Source: Castellaniella defragrans_A (GTDB lineage Bacteria; Pseudomonadota; Gammaproteobacteria; Burkholderiales; Burkholderiaceae_B). Taken from it: a stretch of 64,000 nt of DNA. The DNA lies in assembly GCF_040394755.1 (NCBI RefSeq), contig NZ_JBEBRQ010000008.1; one strand, given 5' to 3'. The stretch's first letter is position 1. Every line of letters starts with the position of its first letter. Under the pieces are notes generated by a model. It did no database searches, was not told the DNA's origin, and saw only the letters and a list, made by a program, of their open reading frames with translations. The translations under genes were made by a program, and so were the position numbers. Positions 26,277-35,052 of this stretch are shown here, one piece after another.

Positions 26277-27067
26277 GCCTGCTGCGCATCGAGGGCCTGA
26301 CGCACCGCTTCGGCCTCACCGAGGTCCTGTCCCGGATCGAGCTGCGCCTGCCCGCCGGCGAGACGCTGGCGCTGGTCGGCCCCTCGGGCTGCGGCAAGAG
26401 TACCCTGCTGCACCTCGTGGCCGGCCTGCTGGTCCCCTCGGAAGGCCGCATCGACCACACCTATCGCAACATCGCCTGCATGTTCCAGCAAGCCCGCCTG
26501 ATGCCCTGGAAAAACGCGATCGACAACATTGCCCTGGGCCTCAAGGCTCGCGGCATGGCCGCCCCGGCACGGCGCGCGCGGGCGGCGGAACTCGCCCGCG
26601 CGCTGGGCCTGGACGCCGACGACCTGCGCAAATATCCGCAGGAACTCTCGGGCGGCATGCAAAGCCGCGTGGCCCTGGGCCGCGCCCTGGCGATCGAACC
26701 CGACCTGCTCCTGCTCGACGAGCCTTTCTCGGCCCTGGACATTGGCCTGAAACTCAGCCTGTACCGCCACCTGCGCGATGAAATCGCCCAACACGGCGCC
26801 GCCGTCCTGATGATTACCCACGACCTGATGGAGGCCGTGCGCCTCGCCGACCGCATCATCATGATGGCGCCGGACCCGGGGCGCGTGGTCCGCGAATTCC
26901 CCCTCGAACAAGCGCACGCCCAACGCGACGATGCCTGGGTCTACCAGACCACCGGCGCGCTGATGCAGGCCGCCGAGGTACGGCTGGGCTTCGGCCTGGA
27001 TCAGGCGCCCGCGGGCGGACTCACGGCCGAACCCCCGGCACGGCACCCTGCGGGCTGCGCGCCATGA
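26273..27067 (+). CDS. NitT/SsuB-like ABC importer, ATPase
   Basis: From ATG 26273 (MSLLRIEGLTHRFGL), 264 residues. Walker A is GPSGCGKST, Q-loop is FQQARLMPWK, signature is LSGGMQSRVALGRAL, Walker B is LLLLDEPFSALD and the switch His is in MITHDLMEAVRLADR. This is a complete nucleotide-binding protein of the nitrate/sulfonate importer class. The C-terminus has a Pro/Ala-rich extension of about 20 residues. ATGA overlaps link it to both neighbours, so all four proteins are probably made together. Confidence 0.9.
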   Translation: MSLLRIEGLTHRFGLTEVLSRIELRLPAGETLALVGPSGCGKSTLLHLVAGLLVPSEGRIDHTYRNIACMFQQARLMPWKNAIDNIALGLKARGMAAPARRARAAELARALGLDADDLRKYPQELSGGMQSRVALGRALAIEPDLLLLDEPFSALDIGLKLSLYRHLRDEIAQHGAAVLMITHDLMEAVRLADRIIMMAPDPGRVVREFPLEQAHAQRDDAWVYQTTGALMQAAEVRLGFGLDQAPAGGLTAEPPARHPAGCAP

Positions 27068-28311
27068 AAACCAGCCATCCCGTCTTCATGTGCGGCTTCC
27101 GGCCGTTCTTCGTGCTGGTCGCCGCCAGCGGCATCCTGCTCGTGCCCGTGTGGCTGCTGGTACTCACGGGCGCCGTGCCCGGCTGGCAGCCCGCCGGCGG
27201 CATCATCGCCTGGCACGCGCACGAATTGATCTACGGTTTCGGCATGGCCGCCGTCGCGGGCTTCCTGCTGACCGCTATCCCGGAATTCACGCACAGCCCG
27301 GCCATCGGACCCGGCCCGCTGCGCGGACTGACGCTGCTCTGGCTGGGTGGCCGCCTGGCCTATGCGGCCTCCGCCGGCTGGCCGGACGCCATCGGCCTGT
27401 GGCCGGCGGCGATATGCGATCTGGCGCTGGCGGGCGCCCTCCTGGCGCAGCTCGCCCCCGCCCTGTGGCGCGACCCGCAGCGCCGCCACCTTGGTTTCGC
27501 CTACGCCCTGGCGGCGCTCATCCTCCTGCACATCGGCTTCTATGTCTCGGTCGCCCGGGGGGGCGACACCATTGCCTGGCTGCGCGCCGCCGTGGGCATA
27601 TTCATGATCCTCATCGTCATGGCCGGCAGCCGCGTCTCGATGAACGTCGTCAATGCCCGCATCGAGGCCGGCCGCCCCGGCGAACCGCCCCAGGGGGAGG
27701 TCGGCTACCTCGCCCGGCCGCCGCGCCGCAATCTCGCGGTGTTCTGCATCGGCGCGGCCAGCGCCGTGGAGTTCCTGGCCGGCCCGGGCCTGGTCACCGC
27801 CTGGGTGGCGCTGGCCGCCGCCGCCGCCATGCTCAATCTGCTCAACGACTGGCACGTGGGCCGGCCGCTGCTGCGCCGCTGGGCGCTGATGCTCTACGGC
27901 GGCTACTGGCTGATCGGCCTGGGCTACGCCGCCATGGGCCTGTCCTGGCTGGGCCTGCCCATCACCGCCTCGGCGGGCCGGCATCTGCTGATGGCCGGCG
28001 CCATGGCCCTGAGCACCCTGACGATCATGTGCATCGCCGGCCGGATCCACGCCGGCCTGTGGCTGGACCGCCGCCGCTGGGCGCCTGCCGCGGCCATCGC
28101 CCTGGTCCTGGCCGCCGTCCTGCGCGCGGCATCGGGCGCCGCCGCCGCGAGCGCCTGGACCCTCCCCCTGCTCGTCCTCTCGGGCCTGATCTGGTCGGCG
28201 GCCTTTGCCCTCTACCTGTGGCATGCCGGCCCCACGCTGGTCGGCCCCCGCAGCGACGGGCAGTCAGGTTGCGCGGAGCCTTTGCAGGACAACACCAGTT
28301 CCGGGTGCTGA
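27064..28311 (+). CDS. nnrS: NnrS-family haem-copper membrane protein
   Basis: A 415-residue polytopic membrane protein (about twelve hydrophobic segments). NnrS features are seen: HPVFMCGFRPFFVLVAAS at the N-terminus, WHAHELIYGFGMAAVAGFLLTAIPEF and GSRVSMNVVNARIE. NnrS proteins bind haem and copper, are induced with denitrification genes by NO-responsive regulators, and protect from nitrosative stress. The start overlaps the ATPase gene by 4 bases, which puts NnrS in the same unit as an ABC importer. No nor, nir or nos genes are in the window. Confidence 0.9.
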   Translation: MKTSHPVFMCGFRPFFVLVAASGILLVPVWLLVLTGAVPGWQPAGGIIAWHAHELIYGFGMAAVAGFLLTAIPEFTHSPAIGPGPLRGLTLLWLGGRLAYAASAGWPDAIGLWPAAICDLALAGALLAQLAPALWRDPQRRHLGFAYALAALILLHIGFYVSVARGGDTIAWLRAAVGIFMILIVMAGSRVSMNVVNARIEAGRPGEPPQGEVGYLARPPRRNLAVFCIGAASAVEFLAGPGLVTAWVALAAAAAMLNLLNDWHVGRPLLRRWALMLYGGYWLIGLGYAAMGLSWLGLPITASAGRHLLMAGAMALSTLTIMCIAGRIHAGLWLDRRRWAPAAAIALVLAAVLRAASGAAAASAWTLPLLVLSGLIWSAAFALYLWHAGPTLVGPRSDGQSGCAEPLQDNTSSGC

Positions 28312-28390
28312 ACGGCCCCAGGCGCAACGTGCCCCAAGGCGCCCGATCAGGCAAAATAGAGCTTCTCCATTCTCTGCACAGGAGGCAGGC

Positions 28391-28873
28391 ATGCCCAGTT
28401 TCGATGTGGTTTCCGAGGTCGACAAGCACGAATTGAGCAACGCGGTCGACCAGGCGAACCGCGAGCTGGCCACCCGCTTCGACTTCAAGGGCGCGGACGC
28501 CAAGTTCGAACTCGACGGTTTTCTGGTCACGCAATCGGCGCCCAGCGCCTTCCAGCTCAAGCAAATGCTCGATATCCTGCGCGGACGGCTGTCGGCGCGC
28601 GGCATCGACGTGCGCTGCATGGAACTCGACGATCCCCTGGAAAACCTGGGCGGCGCCCGCCAGAAAATCACGATCCGCCAGGGCATCGAGCAAGCAACTG
28701 CGAAAAAACTGATCGCCGCCATCAAGCAGGCCAAACTCAAGGTCGAGACCCAGATCAACGGCGACAAACTGCGCGTCAGCGGCAAAAAACGCGATGACCT
28801 GCAGCAGGCCATCGCCCTGCTGCGCAAGACCGATGTGGACCTGCCGCTGCAATATCAGAATTTCCGCGACTGA
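28391..28873 (+). CDS. yajQ: YajQ-family nucleotide/cyclic-di-GMP-binding protein
   Basis: From ATG 28391 (MPSFDVVSEVDKHELSNAVD), preceded by CAGGAGG, 160 residues. It shows the conserved YajQ sequence: RFDFKGADAKFELDG, QKITIRQGIEQATAKKL and GKKRDDLQQAIALLR, which build two RNP-like folds. Family members bind nucleotides, and some bind cyclic di-GMP and act with a transcription factor on virulence genes. Cytosolic. It lies alone, 22 nt before a secreted sugar dehydrogenase gene to which it is probably unrelated. Confidence 0.95.
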   Translation: MPSFDVVSEVDKHELSNAVDQANRELATRFDFKGADAKFELDGFLVTQSAPSAFQLKQMLDILRGRLSARGIDVRCMELDDPLENLGGARQKITIRQGIEQATAKKLIAAIKQAKLKVETQINGDKLRVSGKKRDDLQQAIALLRKTDVDLPLQYQNFRD

Positions 28874-28895
28874 GCCGGCTGGACTGGCCAATACC

Positions 28896-30059
28896 ATGAA
28901 CCCCCCGGCCTCCCGCTACCGCCGCCTCGCCGCGCTGGTCGCGGCGGCCATGCTGGCGCTGTCGGCGCCGCGGATCGCTGCGGCGGCGGAAAATGCCGGC
29001 GCCCTGCCGGCCAAGGCCGATACACCGTTCACGATCCAGCGCATCGCCACCTTCGATGAACCCTGGGCCATCGCCTTCCTGCCCGACGGCCGGCTCCTGG
29101 TCACGGAAAAGGCCGGCCGCCTGCGCATCGCCACGCAGGCCGGCGCCGTCCATCCCATCGACGGCGTCCCGGACGTCCAGGCGCGCGGCCAGACCGGCCT
29201 GCACGACATCGCGGTCTCGCCGCATTTCGCGCAAGACCGGACACTCTATTTCACCTTCGTCGCGCCCGCGCGCGGCGGCGGCGCCCTCACGCTCGCCCGG
29301 GCGCGGCTCGACGAATCAGCAGCAGGCGCGCACCTGCAGGGCCTGCAAATCCTGTGGCGCCAGGAGCCTGCCGGCGGCCGGGGCCATCCCGGCAGCCGCA
29401 TCGCCTTTGCGCCCGACGGGCAGCACCTCTTTCTGACAGTCGGCGAACGCCAGGATTCCGATACTGCCCAGGACCCGGACCAGGCGCGCGGCAAGGTGCT
29501 GCGCATAAACCTGGACGGCTCCGTCCCGGCGGACAATCCCGCCGCCGATGCCGGCGGCATCCAGGCCCTGACCTGGACCACCGGCCACCGCAATCCCTAC
29601 GGCCTGGCCTTCGCCCCGGACGGCAGGCTCTGGGAGCACGAAATGGGGCCGCGCGGCGGCGACGAGCTGAACCTGATCGAGCCGGGCAGGAACTACGGCT
29701 GGCCCCTGGTCTCCAACGGCAAGCACTACAGCGGCCTGCCCATCCCGCGGCACGATACGCGCCCGGAATTCCAGGGTCCGGTCCTCTACTGGACGCCGGT
29801 GATCGCACCGGCCGGACTGGCCTTCTACCAGGGCGGCCTGTTCCCCGAATGGAATGGCTCGGCCCTGATCGGCGGCCTGGTGGCCAAAGGCCTCGTGCGC
29901 ATCACCATCGACGGCGCAGGTCACGCGCGCCAGGCCGATCGATGGACCCTGGGCGAGCGCATCCGCGATGTGGCGGTGGCGCCGGACGGCGCGATCTGGG
30001 TCATCGAGGATGGGCGCGGCGGCGGCTTGCTGCGGCTGGCGCCGAAAGACCGGCAATAG
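28896..30059 (+). CDS. PQQ-dependent soluble aldose sugar dehydrogenase (YliI-like)
   Basis: From ATG 28896, 387 residues. A Sec signal peptide (RRLAALVAAAMLALSAPRIAAAA) precedes a six-bladed beta-propeller of the GSDH/YliI type: FDEPWAIAFLPDGRLLVTEK, TGLHDIAVSPHF (active-site His), GHPGSRIAFAPDGQHLFLT, TGHRNPYGLAF and YWTPVIAPAG. Periplasmic; it would oxidise free sugars to lactones with PQQ as cofactor. No PQQ synthesis genes are in the window. Confidence 0.9.
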   Translation: MNPPASRYRRLAALVAAAMLALSAPRIAAAAENAGALPAKADTPFTIQRIATFDEPWAIAFLPDGRLLVTEKAGRLRIATQAGAVHPIDGVPDVQARGQTGLHDIAVSPHFAQDRTLYFTFVAPARGGGALTLARARLDESAAGAHLQGLQILWRQEPAGGRGHPGSRIAFAPDGQHLFLTVGERQDSDTAQDPDQARGKVLRINLDGSVPADNPAADAGGIQALTWTTGHRNPYGLAFAPDGRLWEHEMGPRGGDELNLIEPGRNYGWPLVSNGKHYSGLPIPRHDTRPEFQGPVLYWTPVIAPAGLAFYQGGLFPEWNGSALIGGLVAKGLVRITIDGAGHARQADRWTLGERIRDVAVAPDGAIWVIEDGRGGGLLRLAPKDRQ

Positions 30060-30119
30060 CGTTCCGCCCGGTCGCGGACAGCTGCAAGGATAAAATGCAA
30101 AAACAACCACTTTTGCAAC

Positions 30120-30782
30120 ATGACTAATAAGAGGCACCCCGTGTTTCCGCAACGATTGATCGATGGCTATACCACTTTCCTCCACCAGCGGCTGCAAACC
30201 GAGCGCACCCGCTACCAGGAACTGGCGGAAAGAGGGCAGCACCCTGAGATCATGGTCATCGGTTGCGGCGACTCGCGCGTCTCGCCGGAAACGATTTTCG
30301 ACGCAGGCCCCGGCGAAATGTTCGTGGTCCGCAATATCGCCGCCGTCGTGCCGCCCTGTGAGTCCTATACCGACGACTCGTTCCACGGCACCAGCGCCGC
30401 CATCGAATTCGGGGTCAATGCACTCGAGGTCAAGCACATCGTCATCCTCGGACACGCCAGTTGCGGCGGCGTCGCGGCCTTCGCCAACCAGGCGGCCCCG
30501 CTCAGCAAACGCGACTTCATCGGCAAGTGGATGTCGCAGATCGCCCCCGTCGCCGACCGCCTCGGCCCCCAGGGGGAAAACCGCGCCGAGTGGATCCAGC
30601 GGCTCGAATGGGGCGTGATCGAATACAGCATGAACAACCTCCTGACCTTCCCCACGGTGCGCGAGCGCGTCAAGGCCGGCCTGCTGACCATCCACGGCGC
30701 CTATTTCGGCGTGGCGACCGGCCTGCTGTTCATGCGCAACCCGGAAACCGGCCGCTTCGAGCCTTACCAGGAGCCTGCCTGA
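30120..30782 (+). CDS. Beta-class carbonic anhydrase
   Basis: A 220-residue protein with the beta-CA metal site Cys49 and the Asp51-Arg53 dyad in VIGCGDSRVSP, His112 and Cys115 in LGHASCGGVAAF. It interconverts CO2 and bicarbonate in the cytosol, supplying carboxylases; a PEP carboxylase gene lies 19 kb away. A GTG at 30141 (VFPQRLIDGYT) has a better ribosome binding site (AAGAGG) than the ATG at 30120, so the true N-terminus may be seven residues shorter. Confidence 0.94.
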   Translation: MTNKRHPVFPQRLIDGYTTFLHQRLQTERTRYQELAERGQHPEIMVIGCGDSRVSPETIFDAGPGEMFVVRNIAAVVPPCESYTDDSFHGTSAAIEFGVNALEVKHIVILGHASCGGVAAFANQAAPLSKRDFIGKWMSQIAPVADRLGPQGENRAEWIQRLEWGVIEYSMNNLLTFPTVRERVKAGLLTIHGAYFGVATGLLFMRNPETGRFEPYQEPA

Positions 30783-30858
30783 GCCGCATGGTGAAACCCG
30801 CCGGCCTTTCGGCCGGAGAACGGCCCTCCTGACGCCGAAATGGAGCGGATCGCGGTCC

Positions 30859-31335
30859 TCAGGACTCGATGTTCGCGGGCCTGGAGAGATCCGCCCACTG
30901 CGCATCGACCAACTGCGCAAGCCGCTCTGGCGAGATTCTCACCATCGAATTGAAGGACCCGGCCGCCGGCATGACAATGTCGTATTGCCGCAAGGACACA
31001 TCGCAATACACCGGCAAAGGCGTCGCCAGCCCGAAGGGGCATACGCCACCCACGCGGTGGCCGGTCACGGCAAACACCGACTCGGCATCCAGCATCGTAG
31101 CCTTGCCGCCGAAGCACTCGCGCATCTTGCGGTTGTCCAGGCGCGCATCGCCGCTGGCGACCACCAGCACCACACGCTCGCCCACCTTGAGCGAAAGCGT
31201 CTTGGCGATCTGGCCGGGAGACACCCCATGCACCTCGGCGGCCAGAGCGACCGTCGCGGTATCGCGCTCGGTCTCGATCACCTCGAGATCGGGCGCATGC
31301 CGGGCAAGAAACTGCTTGGCGGATTCAAAGCTCAT
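30859..31335 (-). CDS. YbaK/EbsC-type aminoacyl-tRNA deacylase
   Basis: From ATG 31335 (MSFESAKQFLARHAPDLEVIE), 158 residues. It carries the YbaK/ProX fold motifs: KTLSLKVGERVVLVVASGD, LDNRKMRECFGGKATMLDAE and HRVGGVCPFGLATPLPVYCD, including the conserved substrate-pocket GGVCPFG. Such proteins hydrolyse mischarged tRNAs (Cys- or Ala-tRNA-Pro) in trans. A GC hairpin (30801-30816) lies in the gap after the carbonic anhydrase gene and may serve both convergent genes. Confidence 0.92.
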   Translation of the reverse strand: MSFESAKQFLARHAPDLEVIETERDTATVALAAEVHGVSPGQIAKTLSLKVGERVVLVVASGDARLDNRKMRECFGGKATMLDAESVFAVTGHRVGGVCPFGLATPLPVYCDVSLRQYDIVMPAAGSFNSMVRISPERLAQLVDAQWADLSRPANIES

Positions 31336-31477
31336 CGTAGAATTCCAAAAGACCCGCGAAAGCGTATCTTTAACATACCGAGGCTGCGCAACCCAAACGG
31401 CCCGCCGCAGTCTATTCCCCTCGGTTCGGCCTCCGGCCATCACGGAGCCGGGCCCAACCCCCTCGGAGCATACCCCC

Positions 31478-31894
31478 ATGAAATCCTGGTTGACGATGAT
31501 CGCCCTGGCAAGCGCCTCCCCCCTCGCACTGGCCACCGGCCCCGCCCTCATCGTCCACCAGGACCCCAACTGCGGATGCTGCGCCGGCTGGGTCGAACAC
31601 ATGCGGGAATCCGGTTTCGACGTCACGGCCATTCCATCGACGGCCATGGTTTCGATCAAAGAAAAACTGGGGGTCCCCGCGCACCTGGCCTCCTGCCATA
31701 CCGGAGTACTGCGCGACACCGGCCAGATCGTCGAGGGACATGTCCCCGCAAACGCCGTACGCAAACTGCTGGCCGACCCATCGATCCGAGGCGTCGCGGC
31801 GCCCGGTATGCCCCTGAACGCACCGGGCATGGGCGAACTGGATGGCAACCTCGTCACAGTGGATTTCGAAGGCAAGCCGTTTTCCAGGGACTGA
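31478..31894 (+). CDS. DUF411 periplasmic metal-binding protein
   Basis: From ATG 31478, 138 residues. Signal peptide MKSWLTMIALASASPLALA, then LIVHQDPNCGCCAGWVEHM, where the CGCC motif is the family hallmark, and later HLASCHTGVLRDTGQIVEGH with a Cys-His pair. DUF411 proteins are often linked to copper or other heavy-metal handling. No copper gene neighbours are found here, so the role is family inference. It stands alone, divergent from the deacylase gene. Confidence 0.87.
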   Translation: MKSWLTMIALASASPLALATGPALIVHQDPNCGCCAGWVEHMRESGFDVTAIPSTAMVSIKEKLGVPAHLASCHTGVLRDTGQIVEGHVPANAVRKLLADPSIRGVAAPGMPLNAPGMGELDGNLVTVDFEGKPFSRD

Positions 31895-31926
31895 ACAAAG
31901 CCCGCCCAAGGACTGTGCGCGACGGA

Positions 31927-32355
31927 TCAATGGAGCATGGGCCTCTGCGGCAATGGCGCAACGAAATGGCGCAATCCGCCGGCCATCGCCAGCCCGAACC
32001 GGCAAAAATCGGTTTTCCGCGAGAAGCCCGCGATCAGCGCCACCATGCCCATGCGCAGATCCTGGAAATATAGAAAGGAACCCACCCGCCCCATGCCGCA
32101 TATGGCGCCATGATAAAGGCTGCTATCGGCATACTGCATGATCGCGGGCAGCTGGAAATCCCCCTCGGGATCGGCCGCCATGATTTTACAGACGGCGTCG
32201 ACCACGGGCGGCAAATGCTCGTGATAGCTCTGGCGAGACCCGGCGATGAAGCCAGGCGCCGATGAAAGATCACAGAACCGGTCCCAGGCGACATTCAATT
32301 GCCGGGCCCCTTGCATGGTGGTCTTGAGCCTGTCCAGCTCAACCTGAAGCGTCAT
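31927..32355 (-). CDS. Hypothetical protein, unrecognised
   Basis: From ATG 32355 (MTLQVELDRLKTTMQGARQL), with AGGGGGAT as ribosome binding site, 142 residues; an ATG 27 nt upstream is less likely. No signal peptide or clear membrane segment. The product is rich in short helices with a few aromatic clusters (AWDRFCDLSS, GRVGSFLYFQDLRMG). I do not recognise the family. Codon use resembles the chromosome, which supports a real gene. It ends 32 nt after the end of the convergent DUF411 gene. Confidence 0.6.
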   Translation of the reverse strand: MTLQVELDRLKTTMQGARQLNVAWDRFCDLSSAPGFIAGSRQSYHEHLPPVVDAVCKIMAADPEGDFQLPAIMQYADSSLYHGAICGMGRVGSFLYFQDLRMGMVALIAGFSRKTDFCRFGLAMAGGLRHFVAPLPQRPMLH

Positions 32356-32807
32356 GGCGATCCCCCTGGATGAAAGTGACAAGGATGCTGCGTGCGTCCT
32401 CGTCAGCTTATCCGGAGGACGGCTGAAATGGAGGGATGGTTGCGATCAAAATATCCACTGCGAATACTACGCAACTGATTGAGATATTCCAAAACCGGGC
32501 AAAGCAGCGATCAGTGTTATCCCTGATGCGATTTGTAATTGCGATAACTGACTGATCAATGGCGCCAAGAGAAGATAGGAAAGCAGAAAAATAACGGAGA
32601 CGCCACACGCCGGCGAAAAGGCATCGCCCAATACCGGCGGCATGGCAAACAAATCCAAAAATCCTCGTCCTCCCACGCAACCCGCGGGGATCTCCGCCAA
32701 CGACATATGATGCCGCAAGGAAAGACGATGGAACTGCCGCGCGATCAAAACCCTGGATTCGCCCTTCATTGAATCCGTCGTCATTCTATTTCCCAGGTGC
32801 CAGGCAC
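32356..32807. other. Gene-free gap of about 450 bp
   Basis: No convincing gene. The base composition is lower in GC than its surroundings. An inverted repeat GGATTC-N10-GAATCC (32755-32776) lies about 30 bp before the MFS transporter start and is a possible operator. Minus-strand open frames here overlap the transporter start and lack support. Confidence 0.5.
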
Positions 32808-34145
32808 ATGAGCCTATCCTCAAAAACCGCCACGGTGGAATCCTCCACCGCCCATGAATCCGAACAGAACGCCATCTGGAAAAAAATCAGCTGGCGCATC
32901 ATACCGATCGTTCTCATTGCCTACGTCATGGCGTTCCTGGATCGGATCAATGTCGGCTACGCCAAATTGACCATGCAATCGGATCTGAGTTTTTCCGATG
33001 AAGTCTATGGCCTCGGCGCTGGGATTTTCTTCTTGAGCTATCTGCTTTTCGAGGTGCCCAGCAATCTCTGGATGGAACGCCTCGGGGCGCGCTTGACATT
33101 CGTTCGCATCATGGTGCTTTGGGGGCTGACTTCAGCGGCCACCGCCTTGGTGACCACGCCGGCCCAGTTCTACATCGTCCGGCTGCTGCTTGGCATGTTC
33201 GAGGCCGGACTTTTCCCCGGGGTGATTCTATACCTGACCTACTGGTACCCAAGCGCCCGGCGCGGACGCGTGACCGGATTATTCCTGTTCGGCATCCCCA
33301 TTGCCGGGATCATCGGCAGCCCGCTGTCCGGTTGGATACTCAAACATTTCGATGGCATCGGCGGCTGGCATGGATGGCAATGGATGTTCGTGCTGGAGGG
33401 GCTTCCCACGGTATTGCTGGGCTTTCTCGTCTACGCCGTCCTGGCGGATCGCCCGGAATCCGCGCGCTGGCTGACCGATAAAGAAAAGGCGATCGTCCAT
33501 GACGTCATGACGGCCGACCAGGCGGGCCACAATCCAGCCGCCGCGCATGGCGCCGGGCTGAAAGCCGCCCTGCTCGACAGCCGCACATGGATCATGGCGT
33601 TCGTCTACTTTACGTGCGCCTGCGCTGTTTACACATTGACCTTCTGGCTGCCCACCATGGTAAAAGGCCTGGGGGTTTCCGATATCAGCCTCGTCGGCTG
33701 GTACACCGCCATTCCCTTTGGTTTCGGCGGCCTGGGGGTCCTGTTGCTCAGCTACAGCTCGGACTACTTCCGGGAGCGGCGCTGGCATGTCGCCAGCACC
33801 TTGATCGTTGGCTCGCTCGTGCTGTACAGCACTCAATTCGTGGGCGGCGGATTGGTTGTTACCTTGACCCTCCTGTCCATCGCCTCATTCTTCATTTTTG
33901 CATGCGCTTTGTTCTGGTCCATCCCCCCGACCTATCTGAGTCCGAAAACAAGCGCGGCGGGAATCGCCATCATCAGTTCGATCGGGATATTGGGCGGTTT
34001 TGTCAGTCCAACCCTCATCGGCTGGCTCAAGACCCTCACGGGCAGCATGGAATCCGGCCTGCTCGTCATGACATTGATTATCTGCCTGGGCGGCCTGACG
34101 GTATTGTTCACCATTCCCCGCGCCGCGCTGCGCGTCGGGCGGTAA
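32808..34145 (+). CDS. MFS transporter, anion:cation symporter (ACS) family
   Basis: From ATG 32808 (MSLSSKTATVES), 445 residues with twelve predicted helices. ACS features are WRIIPIVLIAYVMAFLDRINVGYAK (helix 1, with the D-R-xN pair), LWMERLGARLTFVRIMVLWG and GMFEAGLFPGVILYLTYWYP. ACS members carry organic acids such as tartrate, glucarate, phthalate or 4-hydroxyphenylacetate with protons. No catabolic gene is adjacent, so the substrate is open. The gene is convergent with a Crp/Fnr regulator; a shared hairpin lies between. Confidence 0.9.
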   Translation: MSLSSKTATVESSTAHESEQNAIWKKISWRIIPIVLIAYVMAFLDRINVGYAKLTMQSDLSFSDEVYGLGAGIFFLSYLLFEVPSNLWMERLGARLTFVRIMVLWGLTSAATALVTTPAQFYIVRLLLGMFEAGLFPGVILYLTYWYPSARRGRVTGLFLFGIPIAGIIGSPLSGWILKHFDGIGGWHGWQWMFVLEGLPTVLLGFLVYAVLADRPESARWLTDKEKAIVHDVMTADQAGHNPAAAHGAGLKAALLDSRTWIMAFVYFTCACAVYTLTFWLPTMVKGLGVSDISLVGWYTAIPFGFGGLGVLLLSYSSDYFRERRWHVASTLIVGSLVLYSTQFVGGGLVVTLTLLSIASFFIFACALFWSIPPTYLSPKTSAAGIAIISSIGILGGFVSPTLIGWLKTLTGSMESGLLVMTLIICLGGLTVLFTIPRAALRVGR

Positions 34146-34165
34146 AGAATCCCGGTCTTTCAGCC

Positions 34166-34196
34166 GGCGCCTCTCTGCCACCATGCGAGAGGCGCC
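34166..34196. terminator. Bidirectional hairpin between convergent MFS and Crp/Fnr genes
   Basis: GGCGCCTCTC (34166-34175) pairs perfectly with GAGAGGCGCC (34187-34196) across an 11-nt loop. It is placed exactly in the 60-bp convergent gap, so it probably serves both genes; T-runs are weak on both sides. Confidence 0.65.
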
Positions 34197-34205
34197 CACG
34201 GCATC

Positions 34206-34937
34206 TCATCGGGACTCCGTCAAGGAGCCACTGAATATGCCTCCGCTCGAAGCAACCACGAACTGCCTGAGCGCCTGCAGATCGAGCACCCTCAAACCGC
34301 CATACTCGATTTCGATCATGCCCTCCCCGGCAAGACGGCGCAATGCAGCATTACAGCGCGGCCGCGAAATCCCCGAAAGATTGGCGATCTCCTCCTGCGA
34401 TACCTTGAGGTGCGGATCGCTCCCGGGATACAGCCAGGGATGAAACAACCCGACCAGCGCCCAGGCGACATTGACATCCGGCCCCAGCAGATGGGATGCG
34501 GAAAGATTGCCAATGAACCATTGCATGCGCTCGTTTATCTGACGCAATAGAAAGTCCGAAAAACTGCGCTCATGCGCATGAAGCCAGATGAATGTTTCGA
34601 TCGGCATCAACGCCACCCGGCTGGGACGCAGCGCAATGATGTCCGCCCTGTGAGGGGTTCCGAGCAGCAAAGCCCCTTCCTCGAACCAGCTACCTGCCGA
34701 CAATCCGCCCAGCGTGACGGATCGCCCATCCCGATGGGAAACAGACCACTTCAGCAGCCCGTCCACCGCGCCATACCAGAATCTCGGCGCCTCGCCGCAA
34801 CGGCACAGCACGCCCCCGGTGGGGATATTGACCTGGCCCATATTCATGCGCACCCGCTCGCGGGCCATCGCCGTCAGCTGCGGATACCATGCGGAAAATT
34901 CAAGGAGACCATCCAAAGTCAGAGTGCCTCTTTTCAT
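34206..34937 (-). CDS. Crp/Fnr-family transcriptional regulator
   Basis: A 243-residue protein with an N-terminal cyclic-nucleotide-binding-like domain (VLCRCGEAPRFWYGAVDGLLKW, LSAGSWFEEGALLLGTPHRAD) and a C-terminal helix-turn-helix (VSQEEIANLSGISRPRCNAALRRL). The N-terminal Cys pattern of oxygen-sensing Fnr is absent, so it is not a canonical Fe-S Fnr. The ligand is unknown. It may control the convergent MFS gene or act elsewhere. Confidence 0.85.
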   Translation of the reverse strand: MKRGTLTLDGLLEFSAWYPQLTAMARERVRMNMGQVNIPTGGVLCRCGEAPRFWYGAVDGLLKWSVSHRDGRSVTLGGLSAGSWFEEGALLLGTPHRADIIALRPSRVALMPIETFIWLHAHERSFSDFLLRQINERMQWFIGNLSASHLLGPDVNVAWALVGLFHPWLYPGSDPHLKVSQEEIANLSGISRPRCNAALRRLAGEGMIEIEYGGLRVLDLQALRQFVVASSGGIFSGSLTESR

Positions 34938-35052
34938 TATTCACGCCGACGCCTGTTCGCAGGCAATCCACCGCCAAATGATTATCAACATATTCTAATA
35001 ATAGAATTGCCCCCCTAACGGGCGGCAGTATACCTCCGGAATATGCGCAAAA

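Noticed and set aside
32467..32823. Minus-strand frame of 118 codons with a hydrophobic segment, ahead of the MFS gene
   Set aside because: It overlaps the MFS start, has no ribosome binding site and resembles no protein I recognise.
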